Shown: positions 16,384 through 25,802, numbered from the stretch's first letter. The stretch: DNA of 64,000 nucleotides from Natrinema salinisoli (GCF_020405205.1 NZ_CP084469.1:2666001-2730000); one strand, 5' to 3'. The notes: generated by a model not told the origin, from the sequence alone. Numbers and translations are program-made.

Positions 16384-17916
16384 TCAGTACGCCGAGAGGT
16401 CGTACAGTTCGCCGTACTTCGACTCGACGTACTCGAGGAAGTGGTCCGCGGTCAGGCCCTCGCCGGTGGCCTGCTCGATCAGGTCGGGCGTGACGTAGCG
16501 CTTGCCGTGCTGGTGGATATTCTCGCGCAGCCAGCCGTTGAGTTCGTCGAACTCGCCCCGCCGGATGTCATCGTCGAAGGAGCCACGGTCGTCTTCCGCC
16601 GCGGCGTACAACTGCGCCGCGAGCACCGATCCTAGCGAATACGTCGAGAAGTAGCCAAAGGAGCCGTGGGACCAGTGAATGTCCTGCAGGCAGCCCTCCG
16701 AATCCGTCTCGGGCCGCAAGCCGAGGTACTCCTCGTACTTGTCGTTCCAGACCTCGGGAACCTCCGAGACCTCGAGGTCGCCCCGGATGAGGTCGCGCTC
16801 GATCTCGAACCGGATCACGATGTGGAGGTGGTACGTGAGTTCGTCCGCCTCGACGCGAATGAGGTTGTCGTCGTGGACCTGGTTGGCCGCCTCGTAGGCG
16901 TCCTCGGGCGTGACGTCCTCGAGTTCGGGGAAGCGCTCGCGGGCGATGGGCAGGAAGTGCTCCCAGAAGGGACGGGAGCGGCCGACGTGGTTCTCCCAGA
17001 GGCGGGACTGGGACTCGTGGACCGAGAGGTCGCGCGCCTCGCCCAGCGGCGTGCCGTAGCCGTCGTCGGGGAGGCCCTGCGTGTAGTTGGCGTGGCCGAA
17101 CTCGTGGATCGTCGAGGTGATCGATCCGAGTAGATCGTCCTCCTCGAACCGGGTCGTCACGCGGGCGTCGAACTGCGTCCCGGAGGAGAAGGGATGGGGT
17201 GCCGTGTCCAGTCGACCGCGGCCCCAATCGTATCCCAGCGAATCGAGGACGTCGCGCGCGAGCGCCTCCTGATCGTCGTCGTCGAACTCTCCGGCGAAGG
17301 CGTCCGTGGTGAGATCAGCATCGCTGTCCTGAACGGCGTCGATCAACGGGACGAGGTTCTCCCGCAGCCGCTCGAGAATCTGCTCTGCGGTCTCGAGGTC
17401 GATGTAGGGCTCGTAGTCCGCGAAGAGCACGGCGTATGGGTCGGCGTCGGGATCGATGTGCTCGGCGTACTCTCGCTTGAGGTCGACCAGTTTCTCGAGG
17501 GTCGGCGCGAAGTGCTCGAAGTCGTCGTCCGCCTTGGCCTGCTTCCACTTGGGGTGGGCGTTCGACGACGTCGCCGATATTTCTTCGACGAGTTCCTGCG
17601 GGACGCTCGTCTCGCGGTCGTACCGCCGACGGATCTCGCGGAGGACCGCGGCCTGGTCGCTCTCGAGGTCGCTTCCCTCGAGCTCGGTCAGCAGGTCGCC
17701 GGTTTCGTCGGCGGTCAGGAGTTCGTGACTGATCGAGGACAGCGTCGAGAGCTGTTGTGCTCGGGCAGGGGTTCCCTCGTCGGGCATCATGACTTCCTGG
17801 TCCCATCCGAGAATGCCGGCGGCGTTCCCGACGTTCGAGATGCGCTGGACTCGCTCTTCGAACCGGTCGTACGTGTCGGTCTCGCTCGCATCGCTTTGAG
17901 CCTGATCGGTCGCCAT
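16384..17916 (-). CDS. M32 family carboxypeptidase (Taq type)
   Basis: A 510-aa zinc carboxypeptidase that trims basic and neutral residues from peptide C-termini in the cytosol. Diagnostic segments: GILGWDQEVMMP near the N-terminus, HPFSSGTQFDARVTTRF, the metal site TIHEFGHANYTQG, and downstream LSVHESQSRLWENHVGRS with the Glu ligand. The length is normal for the family (about 500 aa). It ends 77 nt from the convergent membrane-protein gene and its start faces the 18156 gene across a 239-nt gap. Confidence 0.94.
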   Translation of the reverse strand: MATDQAQSDASETDTYDRFEERVQRISNVGNAAGILGWDQEVMMPDEGTPARAQQLSTLSSISHELLTADETGDLLTELEGSDLESDQAAVLREIRRRYDRETSVPQELVEEISATSSNAHPKWKQAKADDDFEHFAPTLEKLVDLKREYAEHIDPDADPYAVLFADYEPYIDLETAEQILERLRENLVPLIDAVQDSDADLTTDAFAGEFDDDDQEALARDVLDSLGYDWGRGRLDTAPHPFSSGTQFDARVTTRFEEDDLLGSITSTIHEFGHANYTQGLPDDGYGTPLGEARDLSVHESQSRLWENHVGRSRPFWEHFLPIARERFPELEDVTPEDAYEAANQVHDDNLIRVEADELTYHLHIVIRFEIERDLIRGDLEVSEVPEVWNDKYEEYLGLRPETDSEGCLQDIHWSHGSFGYFSTYSLGSVLAAQLYAAAEDDRGSFDDDIRRGEFDELNGWLRENIHQHGKRYVTPDLIEQATGEGLTADHFLEYVESKYGELYDLSAY

Positions 17917-18155
17917 AGCCGTACCGTTCGCTCGGAAGTGCTATCAACGTCGTGGTTCCGGGCATCTCGCTTGCGATCGAGCAGGGGCAATGTTTTCTGG
18001 AGACGGTGTGCGGATGTGTCGATCGGTGAGACAATCAATATCTCGTAGTAACAGTATCGTTCGACGGTTTCAGGACCGTTTCCTGGACCGGTGAGAGACG
18101 TGCGGAACTTGCAAGCACCGAACTATTCCGCTGATCTGATGTCCGTCGAACTACT

Positions 18156-18524
18156 ATGGCCCTCGCTTCACCAGTCGCGTCGGCAATCGTGTTCGTCGTG
18201 AGCCTCCTGATCGGCGCGCTCGGCATCTACGCGGGCGCTCGAGTCATCGTCGGCAGAGCCGACTACGATCACGCCATTGTCACCGCGTTGATCGGGGCGA
18301 TCGTCTGGGCGATCGTCGGCTTCCTCGTCGGCTGGGTCCCGCTCGTCGGACCGTTGATCGCCCTGATCGCGTACATCGCCGTCATCAACTGGCGGTACCC
18401 AGGCGACTGGACCGCCGCGGCGATGATCGGCCTCGTCGCGTGGGTCACCGTCCTGATCGCCCTCTACGTCCTCGCCGCGCTCGGGATCACCGCCTTCGAC
18501 GCGGTCGGGGTGCCGGGCGTCTGA
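18156..18524 (+). CDS. Small four-helix membrane protein, unknown
   Basis: A 122-aa, almost wholly hydrophobic protein with four transmembrane segments (about residues 7-28, 40-60, 62-78 and 86-112) and very short loops; charged residues are only R-V-I-V-G-R-A-D-Y-D after helix 1 and one NWRYPGDW loop. No motif for a known transporter. Similar four-helix proteins are common hypothetical proteins in Halobacteria. It is convergent with the M20 peptidase gene, 37 nt apart. Confidence 0.7.
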   Translation: MALASPVASAIVFVVSLLIGALGIYAGARVIVGRADYDHAIVTALIGAIVWAIVGFLVGWVPLVGPLIALIAYIAVINWRYPGDWTAAAMIGLVAWVTVLIALYVLAALGITAFDAVGVPGV

Positions 18525-18561
18525 GGTCGGTCACCGAACGGCCGCGCTCGCCGGAGCGACG

Positions 18562-19659
18562 TCACCGAGCCGTCGGCCACTGTTCTGCAACCCGCCGATA
18601 CGTCTCGCGACACCGCTCGAGGACGTCGATCGAGACGCTCTCGTCCTCGGTGTGGGCTTCGCCGGGTTCGGACGGCCCGTAGATCACGCACTCGGTTCCG
18701 GCCTGCGAGAGCCAGCCCGCGTCGGTCGCGTGGGGTTTCGTCACGAGTTCCGGCTCGGCGGCCTGTGCGCTAGTCGCGGCCTCGAGAACCGTCTGGGCAA
18801 ACGCTTCGTCCTCACACCGCATCGGCGGCAAGTCCTGATCGACCGTCCACTCGACTCCTTCGAGGTCCGCGACTCGCTCGAGAGGGGCCCGCTCACCCGG
18901 AACCGTCCGCTCGTCGATCGTGAACGCACAGCGAGCGGGAACGACGTTCATCGCCGACCCGCCCTCTATCTCGGTGACGGTGAGCCGCCCGTCGAGCGTC
19001 TCGCCCGCGACGTCGACGGACGGAAGCTCGAGGTCCCGAACGCGGTCGACGGCCGCGGTGGCGCGGTAGATGGCGTTGTCGCCGGCATCAGCCTCGCTGG
19101 CGTGTGCGGCGGTGCCGTGGGCGGTGATCGTGCTCCCGCGCCGGCCCTTGTGGGCGACGGCGACGTCGGTGACGGCCGGGCCCGAGTAGTTCGTCGATCC
19201 CTCGCCGACGACGGCGTAGTCGGGTGCGAACCCCTCGTCGATCGCATGCTGTGCACCGACGCCGCCGATCTCCTCGCCGACGAAACTCGCGACGACGAGT
19301 TCCCCCGCGGGGTTAGCATCACGGAAGGCGAGCAGGGCTGCTGCAACTGCGCCTTTCATGTCCGCCGTCCCGCGGCCGTAGAGGCGACCGTCTCGCTCGT
19401 CGACGGTGTACTCGCTGGCTCCGTTCCCGTCCGCGCTCGCGACCTGTGACTCGGCCGGCTCGACGACATCGTGGTGGCCGACCAGCGCGAGCGTCTCGTC
19501 GCCAGCCCCTTTTCGAGCGATCACGTTGCCGACCGAATCTCGAGTCACGTCGGCGTCGGTCTCGCGGCGCAGCCACCGCTCTATGAAGTCACCGGCGGCG
19601 GTCTCGTCCTCGTGGCTGGGGATCGAGACGAGGTCGCGGGTCAGTTCGACGAGGGACAT
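18562..19659 (-). CDS. M20 family metallopeptidase (dipeptidase/deacylase type)
   Basis: A 365-aa zinc hydrolase related to succinyl-diaminopimelate desuccinylase and acetylornithine deacetylase. Metal and catalytic residues are visible in LALVGHHDVVE, LYGRGTADMKGAVAA and VASFVGEEIGGVGAQ. The dimerisation domain occupies about 165-275 (VAHKGRRGSTITAHGTAAHASE..), and the last His lies in SEPGEAHTEDESV. The substrate could be an acyl-amino acid or dipeptide; a single paralogue outside an arg or lys operon cannot be assigned. The ATG at 19659 begins MSLVELTRDLVSIPS as in relatives; the frame stays open far upstream only because it is antisense to the PIN-ATPase gene. Confidence 0.88.
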   Translation of the reverse strand: MSLVELTRDLVSIPSHEDETAAGDFIERWLRRETDADVTRDSVGNVIARKGAGDETLALVGHHDVVEPAESQVASADGNGASEYTVDERDGRLYGRGTADMKGAVAAALLAFRDANPAGELVVASFVGEEIGGVGAQHAIDEGFAPDYAVVGEGSTNYSGPAVTDVAVAHKGRRGSTITAHGTAAHASEADAGDNAIYRATAAVDRVRDLELPSVDVAGETLDGRLTVTEIEGGSAMNVVPARCAFTIDERTVPGERAPLERVADLEGVEWTVDQDLPPMRCEDEAFAQTVLEAATSAQAAEPELVTKPHATDAGWLSQAGTECVIYGPSEPGEAHTEDESVSIDVLERCRETYRRVAEQWPTAR

Positions 19660-19806
19660 GGCTACGGGTTCGAGCGACAGCGTGTTGATCCCACCGGTCA
19701 CCGCTGGGGTCGCTGCCGGCAGACTGCGCAAGGAATCGAACGGTAAGACGGCAGCGCGTGCCCTCACGAAGACACCCTTAAAGGCGTCGGGGCACCTAGG
19801 TTTCCT

Positions 19807-21684
19807 ATGAACGTCGTGCCGGATACGAGCGTGGTCATCGACGGCCGCGTCTCGGCGACTATCGAAGACGGGCAGTTCGAGGGAGCGACGATCTGCGTCC
19901 CCGAGGCGGTCGTCGCGGAGCTCGAGGCGCAGGCAAACGACGGGATCGACAGCGGCTGGGACGGCCTCGAGGAGCTCCAGCGGCTGGCCGATCTCGCCGA
20001 CGACGGGGTCATCGAACTCCGGTACGTCGGCGAGCGGCCCAGCGCGATCGAGCGGGGCCACGCCTCCGAGGGCGAGATCGACGCCCTGATCCGCGATCTC
20101 GCGGAGGATCTCGACGCGACCTTCGTCACCAGCGACATCGTCCAGTCCGAAGTCGCCCGGGCGAAGGGACTCGACGTCGAACACGTCTCTCCCGAGGTCC
20201 GCGAGGTCGGAACGCTGGCAGTCGAGGAGTTCTTCGACGACCAGACGATGAGCGTCCACCTCAAGACCGACGCCGTCCCGAAGGCCAAACGCGGCGAACT
20301 CGGCGCGATGGCCTACGAACCCATCGCCGACGAACCGCTCGACGAGGCGACCATGGACGAGTACGCCCGAGAGGTCGTCGACGGCGCGAAAGAGGCCCCC
20401 GACGGGTTCATCGAACTCTCCGAGCCGGGCATGAAGATCGTCCAGTTCCGTGACTACCGGATCGCGATCGGCCGCCCGCCGTTCTCCGACGGCATCGAGA
20501 TCACCGCCGTCCGCCCGATCGCGCAGACCGACATCGAGGACTACGAGCACGCCGACGAACTGAAAGAGCGGCTGCTCGAGCGCCAGCGCGGCGTTCTCAT
20601 CTCTGGTGCGCCCGGAGCCGGGAAGTCGACGTTCGCGCAGGCGGTCGCCCGCTATATCTCCGATCACGACTACTCCGTCAAAACGATGGAGAAACCGCGG
20701 GACCTGCAGGTCGGCCCCGACATCACCCAGTACACGGAACTGGGCGGCGAGATGGCGAAGACGGCCGACGCCCTGCTGATGGTCCGGCCGGACTACACGA
20801 TTTACGACGAGGTCCGGAAGACCGACGACTTCGAGGTCTTCGCCGACATGCGTCTGGCCGGCGTCGGGATGATCGGCGTCGTCCACGCGACGCGCCCGAT
20901 CGACTCGCTCCAGCGGCTGGTCGGCCGCGTCGAACTCGGGATGATCCCGCAGGTCGTCGACACCGTCGTTTACATCGAAGCCGGCGAGGTCGAGACCGTC
21001 TACGACGTCAAGACGGAAGTCAAGGTCCCCGCCGGACTCACTGAGGAGGACCTCGCGCGCCCCGTCATTCAGGTCACGAACTTCCAGACCGGCGACCCCG
21101 AGTACGAGATCTACACCTTCAACCGGCAGGTCGTCACCGTCCCGCTCAAAGACGAGGACGGCGGCCCGGCCAACGAGTCCGGCGTCGACCGCATCGCCAA
21201 ACAGGAGATCGAACGGGAGATCCGCTCGATCGCACACGGCTACGTCGACGTCGAACTCAGGAGCCAGGACAAGGCCGTCGTCTACGTGGAAGAGGACGAC
21301 ATCTCGAGCGTCATCGGCAAAGGCGGCGGTCGAATCACCGACATCGAGAACCGGCTGGGGATCGACATCGACGTCCGAACCCACGACGAGAACCCCAACT
21401 ACGGTTCCGGCGGCGGCTCCGGGAGCGCAAGCGCCAACGGCGGCGGTAGCAGCGGTTCCGAGGCGGGCCAGATGGTCCAGCCCGAGATCACCTCTCGACA
21501 CATCGTCATCCCCGTCGACGGCAACCACGGCGAAACCGTCGAAGTCCAGGCCGGCGGCGAGTACCTCTTCACCGCGACGGTGAGCCGCGGCGGCGAGATT
21601 CAAGTGTCGCGCGGGAGCGCGATTGCAGAGGAGCTCGAGCGGGCGATCGATCGGAAGGATCCGGTGACGATCGTCCCGTCGTAA
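19807..21684 (+). CDS. PINc/VapC-type ATPase with KH domain (PINA)
   Basis: A 625-aa archaeal-specific fusion. A PIN nuclease domain fills about residues 1-135 (VVPDTSVVIDGRVS with the first acidic residue, and VVAELE, DALIRDLAED, TFVTSD). An ATPase of the PilT/VirB11-like type follows, with Walker A SGAPGAGKSTFAQ near residue 268 and the Walker B-like region DYTIYDEVRKTDDF. A KH RNA-binding domain lies near 490-535 (AVVYVEEDDISSVIGKGGGRI), then a Gly/Ser linker and a C-terminal beta domain. Crenarchaeal PINA has been reported as a Holliday-junction helicase; the role in haloarchaea is unproven. The 27-bp 3' end of this gene is repeated at 21955. Confidence 0.92.
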   Translation: MNVVPDTSVVIDGRVSATIEDGQFEGATICVPEAVVAELEAQANDGIDSGWDGLEELQRLADLADDGVIELRYVGERPSAIERGHASEGEIDALIRDLAEDLDATFVTSDIVQSEVARAKGLDVEHVSPEVREVGTLAVEEFFDDQTMSVHLKTDAVPKAKRGELGAMAYEPIADEPLDEATMDEYAREVVDGAKEAPDGFIELSEPGMKIVQFRDYRIAIGRPPFSDGIEITAVRPIAQTDIEDYEHADELKERLLERQRGVLISGAPGAGKSTFAQAVARYISDHDYSVKTMEKPRDLQVGPDITQYTELGGEMAKTADALLMVRPDYTIYDEVRKTDDFEVFADMRLAGVGMIGVVHATRPIDSLQRLVGRVELGMIPQVVDTVVYIEAGEVETVYDVKTEVKVPAGLTEEDLARPVIQVTNFQTGDPEYEIYTFNRQVVTVPLKDEDGGPANESGVDRIAKQEIEREIRSIAHGYVDVELRSQDKAVVYVEEDDISSVIGKGGGRITDIENRLGIDIDVRTHDENPNYGSGGGSGSASANGGGSSGSEAGQMVQPEITSRHIVIPVDGNHGETVEVQAGGEYLFTATVSRGGEIQVSRGSAIAEELERAIDRKDPVTIVPS

Positions 21685-21981
21685 GTGATCGAACCGCGAG
21701 CGAACGGAATCGCGGCGCTACGCGCCGCGGTAGGACGAGCGGCCCACGGCCGCGAGTCAGGGTGCGAGCGGCTCTTTTTTGGTGTCTTCACGAACGAAGT
21801 GTGTGAAGGACCGGCGAGAGTGATGCTCTCGCAGGGGAAATTTTTTGCGCCAACGCGGGACCTTCGGTCCCGCGAGCCGTGCGAACGGGCCTCCGGCCCG
21901 TGAGCAGAGAGCGGTCGCCTCCAGCGACCCGAGCGGAAAAAGGTCCATCGTGACGGATCCGGTGACGATCGTCCCGTCGTA
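21657..21981. repeat. Hairpin array bracketed by a perfect 27-bp direct repeat
   Basis: The last 27 bases of the PIN-ATPase coding sequence before its final stop base (21657-21683, GGATCC...GTCGTA) recur exactly at 21955-21981. Between them are at least six hairpins: 21711-21729 (8-bp stem, loop TAC), 21786-21808 (CTTCAC/GTGAAG), 21815-21831 (CGAGAG/CTCTCG), 21854-21874 (9-bp stem, loop TTC), 21886-21900 (CGGGCC/GGCCCG) and 21913-21929 (GGTCGC/GCGACC), plus T6 runs at about 21774 and 21840. It looks like an inserted repetitive element that duplicated its target. From 21982 to 22130 I see nothing but ordinary non-coding sequence. Confidence 0.75.
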
Positions 21982-22130
21982 GCGTCGCCGATCCGGGCGG
22001 GATCCCGTCCGTGTAGAAATCGAGATTCTCGAGGGAAGGATTTCGACGAACGGTCAGTGAAAAGGAGCAGACGCGAGCATGCGACTCCGAACCACCAATA
22101 GAACTACTAGCAGTTTAAGGATTAACTTCA

Positions 22131-22138
22131 TATATAGG
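22131..22138 (+). promoter_or_regulatory. TATA box of nadE
   Basis: TATATAGG, in an AT-rich stretch (TTAACTTCATATATAGG), centre near 22134. Start of transcription is expected near 22160, giving a leader of about 23 nt before the ATG at 22183. Confidence 0.55.
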
Positions 22139-22182
22139 ACGATCGTCTACTGAGATAGAGTGAACCAGAGTGATTCCAACAG

Positions 22183-23100
22183 ATGAGCGCATATAGCAAG
22201 ACGTTCGTCTATTCCGACGTCGAACGCACGAACGGACCGTTTTACACCGATTACCGCTCACTCGAGACGATACGCGAGCGAATCGTCGCCGATATCCGGA
22301 CGAGAGTCGGGAACGCGGGAGCGGCGGGCGTCGTCGTCGCGATGAGCGGCGGCATCGACTCGACCCTGACGACGGCGCTCGCGGTCGAAGCCCTCGGTAC
22401 CGACCGCGTCCTCGGGCTGGGACTGCCCTGCCACAAGGCCGAGGGCACCCACGTCAGCGACGCCCGGACGATCGCCGAGGGGATGGGAATCGACTTCGAG
22501 GAAATTCAGTTGCGGCCGCTTTTCGAGGCGTTCGAGGGGACAGTCGCGAGCGAACTCAAGCCGGAAGGGGCCTCGAGTGAGAGGGGCGACGAACGTGCCC
22601 TCGAAACCGGCAACGTCGTCGCGCGGTTGCGGATGGTCACCGCGTACTACGCGGCGAACAGGGGGTCACGGCTCGTGCTCGGCACCGCGAACCGATCGGA
22701 GCAGTTACTCGGCTACTTCACCAAGTACGGGGACGGCGCGGCCGACGCCTATCCGATCGGCGATTGCTACAAGACAGAGGTTCGGGCGCTGGCGAAACAC
22801 GTCGGGATTCCCCGCCGAATCATCGGCAAGGAACCGACGGCGGGGTTCTGGGCCACGCAGACGGACGCCGGCGAGCTCGGTGCGCGCTACGACGTGATCG
22901 ACCCGCTGTTGTATCGGCTCGTCGACGAGGAGCTCCCGCTCGAGGAGGCCGTTACCGATCTCCGGATCGACCGCGAGACGGCCGAAGAAATCGCAGCCAT
23001 CCACGAGGAGACCGCTCACAAGCGGTCGACACCGCCGACGCCGGGGATCGCGGGCCGAACCGACGAGCGGGGCGGTGACGAGTCGCGCTCGCTCGAGTAG
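22183..23100 (+). CDS. nadE: NAD+ synthase, ammonia-dependent
   Basis: A 305-aa enzyme of the adenine nucleotide alpha-hydrolase superfamily that amidates nicotinate adenine dinucleotide to NAD+. The PP-loop is VVAMSGGIDSTLTTALA near residue 50. Other NadE segments are LGLGLPCH, VLGTANRSEQLLGYFTKYGDGAADAYPIGDCYKTEVRALAKHVG and IIGKEPTAGFW. There is no N-terminal nitrilase domain, so it should use ammonia rather than glutamine. The C-terminal 30 residues are polar and probably disordered. It is transcribed from its own promoter. Confidence 0.95.
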   Translation: MSAYSKTFVYSDVERTNGPFYTDYRSLETIRERIVADIRTRVGNAGAAGVVVAMSGGIDSTLTTALAVEALGTDRVLGLGLPCHKAEGTHVSDARTIAEGMGIDFEEIQLRPLFEAFEGTVASELKPEGASSERGDERALETGNVVARLRMVTAYYAANRGSRLVLGTANRSEQLLGYFTKYGDGAADAYPIGDCYKTEVRALAKHVGIPRRIIGKEPTAGFWATQTDAGELGARYDVIDPLLYRLVDEELPLEEAVTDLRIDRETAEEIAAIHEETAHKRSTPPTPGIAGRTDERGGDESRSLE

Positions 23101-23203
23101 GAACGGAACCTCCCGATCGCGTTGCGCCGCACCTCTCGCCGACCGGGACGAAGTACCCGACGGACCGCCAGTGATCGGGCGAGCGGCTCGTTCAGTGCCG
23201 GGC

Positions 23204-23614
23204 TCAGCCGTCCGTTTCGATAGAGTAGACCTCGGGATTGCGCCACCAGAACAGCCCCCAGGCCAAAAGGAATCCACCCCCCATCGCGATCACGTCCTGA
23301 ACGAAGCTCGGAAGCCCCAGCCCGGCGATCCCGACGAGCACGATAGCAGACCCGAGTGCCGCCCCCGTCACGACGAAGAGAACGTCCCCGACGATTCGGG
23401 TTCGGGAATGCTGCCAGTAGTGTCGTCGCTCCTCGTCGTACCAGACGCCGACGTAGATCAACACCGGAGCCATGGTCGTGATGACCGTGATCGATTGATA
23501 CGTTTCGGAAAAGACAGCGGGCACTAACAACAGATTGAGAACCGACGAAACGAGCGATGCCAGAAACAGGCCGAGCAGCAACCAACCCCATCGCGGGAGT
23601 CGTTCTTTCTCCAT
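23204..23614 (-). CDS. Hypothetical four-helix membrane protein
   Basis: A 136-aa protein starting MEKERLPRWGWLLLG, with membrane segments at about 10-30, 40-58, 72-95 and 100-120 and a charged loop WYDEERRHYWQHSRTR between helices 2 and 3. An in-frame start 15 nt further upstream (MSGFG) is possible. No recognised family. It lies 45 nt downstream of the winged-helix gene on the same strand, so the two could be cotranscribed. Confidence 0.65.
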   Translation of the reverse strand: MEKERLPRWGWLLLGLFLASLVSSVLNLLLVPAVFSETYQSITVITTMAPVLIYVGVWYDEERRHYWQHSRTRIVGDVLFVVTGAALGSAIVLVGIAGLGLPSFVQDVIAMGGGFLLAWGLFWWRNPEVYSIETDG

Positions 23615-23659
23615 ACCGAACCCGCTCACCGCTGGGAAATAATCCTGGCGCTCTCGCCG

Positions 23660-23953
23660 TTATTCCGCGCAGCAGGCGTCTTTTTTCGGGGACTCCTCGA
23701 CGCCGTTTCCGTCGGCCGCGACCGGCTCTTCGAGTCGATAGAGGCTCTGTCGAGCGTCCGCAAAGTAGATATCTTCGTCGACGATCCCGATCTCTTCGAG
23801 GCGCTCGAGGGCGTATCGCACCGTCCGGGCCGAGAGCATCGATTCTTCGACGATCTGTTTCTGCGTCAGCGGCCCGTCGTACTCGAGAACCTTGAAAACG
23901 AGTTTCGCACTCGGTGGCAAGTCTTCGATTTCTTCCCCGTCGGTCTCTGCCAT
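23660..23953 (-). CDS. Winged-helix DNA-binding protein (MarR/TrmB-like)
   Basis: A 97-aa single winged-helix protein. LPPSAKLVFKVLEYDGPLTQKQI and VEESMLSARTVRYALERLEEIG give the helix-turn-helix, and VDEDIYFADARQSLYRLE the wing. The C-terminus ends KKDACCAE, a possible metal or redox-sensing CC pair. The ATG at 23953 is supported by the TATA box TATAAAA at 23979-23985, spacing about 28 nt, which makes a leaderless transcript. Chromatin-associated or redox regulator are both possible; the target is unknown. Confidence 0.75.
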   Translation of the reverse strand: MAETDGEEIEDLPPSAKLVFKVLEYDGPLTQKQIVEESMLSARTVRYALERLEEIGIVDEDIYFADARQSLYRLEEPVAADGNGVEESPKKDACCAE

Positions 23954-23978
23954 ACTACGATTCGAAACGCGCCAGCAG

Positions 23979-23985
23979 TATAAAA
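23979..23985 (-). promoter_or_regulatory. TATA box of the winged-helix gene
   Basis: TTTTATA on the minus strand, preceded by a purine-containing BRE-like stretch. Spacing to the ATG at 23953 is about 28 nt from the centre. Confidence 0.6.
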
Positions 23986-24191
23986 GTTGAGCCTTACCGA
24001 GAGGGGACTCCAATATATTACAATATATTTTTTCCGGCAAACTGCTTTCTGAGGCATTGAGAGACCATATTTTTAGATGAGGGTTGGAAGCGTGAAACCC
24101 GTCGTGACCCTGGACAGTCATCGATTCGTACGTATTCTCTCTAACGGCCCAGAAACGATTCGACCCCTGATCGGATCGAAACCGGCAGCGA

Positions 24192-25802
24192 CTATCCCTC
24201 ACCGATCATCCGGTCTTCGTCCGCCCACTCCTGCTGGCGCAGTTCGTACTTCTGGGTCTTCCCGGTGGCAGTCTTCGGCAGCTCCTCGACGTACTCGACC
24301 CGGCGGACGACCTTGTACCCCGCCAACTGGTCGCGGGTGAATTCGGTCAGTTCGTCCGCCGAGACCGGCGGGTTATCCGGATCGTCGTTCGACGGAACGA
24401 CGAACGCCTTCGGCGTCTCGCCCCACTCGTCGCTCGGTGCCGGAATCACCGCCGCATCCGCCACCGCATCGTGGTCGAACAAGGTGTCCTCGAGTTCGAT
24501 ACTCGAGATGTTCTCGCCGCCGGAGATGATGATGTCCTTCTTGCGGTCGCGAATCGCGATGAGTCCGTTCTCGTCGACGGTCGCGAGGTCGCCGGTGTGG
24601 TAGTAGCCCTCGACGCGGTCGTTGAAGGCCTCCTCGGTCGCCTCGGGTTTGTTCCAGTAGCGGTCCATGATCTGGTTGCCCCGGACGACGATCTCGCCGA
24701 GCGTCCCGTCGTCGCGGGGGACGTCCTCGCCGTCCTCGTCGACGACGCGAACGTCGGTGCCGAGGACGCCCATCCCCTGGCGCTTCTTGATCTCGAAGCG
24801 GTTGTCGTCGGTCATGAGTCGCTTCGCGTCGGAGATGGTGATCAGCGGCCCCGTCTCGGTCGCACCGTAGAGGTGCTTGAGGTACCAGCCGAACCGGTCC
24901 TCGACGGCCCGAATCGTCGCCTCAGGCGGCGCGCTCCCCGCGGTCGTTACGCGAACCTGCTTCTCGCCCATCATCTTCGGTTCGCCCTCGCTCTCGTAAT
25001 AGTCGATCAACTGGTTGAGCACCGCCGGCGCCGCACAGAGGAAGGACACGTCCTCTTCGCGGATCGAGGAGACGACCTGATCGGGGTTGACCCCGCGCGT
25101 ACAGACGTGGGTCGCGCCCATCCCGGTCACCGCGTAGATGTGGCCCCAGCCGTTGACGTGGAACATCGGCAAGGTCCACAGGTAGGTGTCGTCGTCGGTG
25201 ATCTCGTGGTAGATCGACATCAGGTAGGCGTGGATCGTCTCGGTCCGGTGGGTGCGACAGACCCCCTTCGGATCCCCCGTCGTCCCCGAGGTGTAGTTGA
25301 TCGTGATGATCTCGTCCTCGGCCATCTCCGGCTGATCGAACTCGGTCCCGGCGTCCGAGATCACGGCGTCGAAGTCCTCCCACTCGCCGTCGACGGCGTC
25401 CGCGTCGTTCGTCACGAACGTCTCCGTCGGCACCTCGTCCCGGATCGCTTCGATCTTGTCGGCGTACTCGTAATCGGCGTAGATCGCGTCGACGCCCGCG
25501 TCCGACAGGATGTACTCGTAGTCGTCGGGCTCGAGGCGGTAGTTCAGCGGCGTGTGAACCGCACCGAGCTGCATCGCGCCGAACGCCGCCTCGAGGTGAT
25601 AGTGCGTGTTCGGGTCGAGGACGGCGACCCGATCCCCTTTTTCGATCCCTCGCTCCTGGAGCGCCGCCGCGAAGCGATCGGTCCGCTCGCCGAGTTCGGC
25701 GTACGTGAATCGATCACCCGCTGCACCCACGACGGCCTCCTGGTCCCCGTAATAGTCCCGCGCCTGCTCGAGGAAATCCGTGACAATGAGTGGCGTTTCC
25801 AT
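24192..25802 (-). CDS. AMP-dependent acyl-CoA ligase (long/medium-chain type)
   Basis: A 536-aa adenylate-forming enzyme that activates a carboxylic acid with ATP and CoA. The AMP-binding signature is INYTSGTTGDPKGVCRTH, followed by LYGATETGP (adenine-binding motif), YYHTGDLATVDENGLI (Asp binding ribose), DRKKDIIISGGENIS (hinge) and the catalytic Lys in LPKTATGKTQKYELR. The WTLPMFHVNGWG segment resembles plant/bacterial acyl-activating enzymes of the medium-chain or benzoate/cinnamate type. The ATG at 25802 (METPLIVTDFLEQA) is preferred over further upstream starts. A TATA-like ATATGTATAC lies about 35 nt upstream. Confidence 0.92.
   Translation of the reverse strand: METPLIVTDFLEQARDYYGDQEAVVGAAGDRFTYAELGERTDRFAAALQERGIEKGDRVAVLDPNTHYHLEAAFGAMQLGAVHTPLNYRLEPDDYEYILSDAGVDAIYADYEYADKIEAIRDEVPTETFVTNDADAVDGEWEDFDAVISDAGTEFDQPEMAEDEIITINYTSGTTGDPKGVCRTHRTETIHAYLMSIYHEITDDDTYLWTLPMFHVNGWGHIYAVTGMGATHVCTRGVNPDQVVSSIREEDVSFLCAAPAVLNQLIDYYESEGEPKMMGEKQVRVTTAGSAPPEATIRAVEDRFGWYLKHLYGATETGPLITISDAKRLMTDDNRFEIKKRQGMGVLGTDVRVVDEDGEDVPRDDGTLGEIVVRGNQIMDRYWNKPEATEEAFNDRVEGYYHTGDLATVDENGLIAIRDRKKDIIISGGENISSIELEDTLFDHDAVADAAVIPAPSDEWGETPKAFVVPSNDDPDNPPVSADELTEFTRDQLAGYKVVRRVEYVEELPKTATGKTQKYELRQQEWADEDRMIGEG

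Noticed and set aside
19660-21603. A very long minus-strand open frame continuing upstream of the M20 peptidase
   Set aside because: It lies wholly antisense to the well-supported PIN-ATPase-KH gene and translates to Asp/Arg/Val-rich sequence without family features; long antisense frames are normal in GC-rich haloarchaeal DNA.
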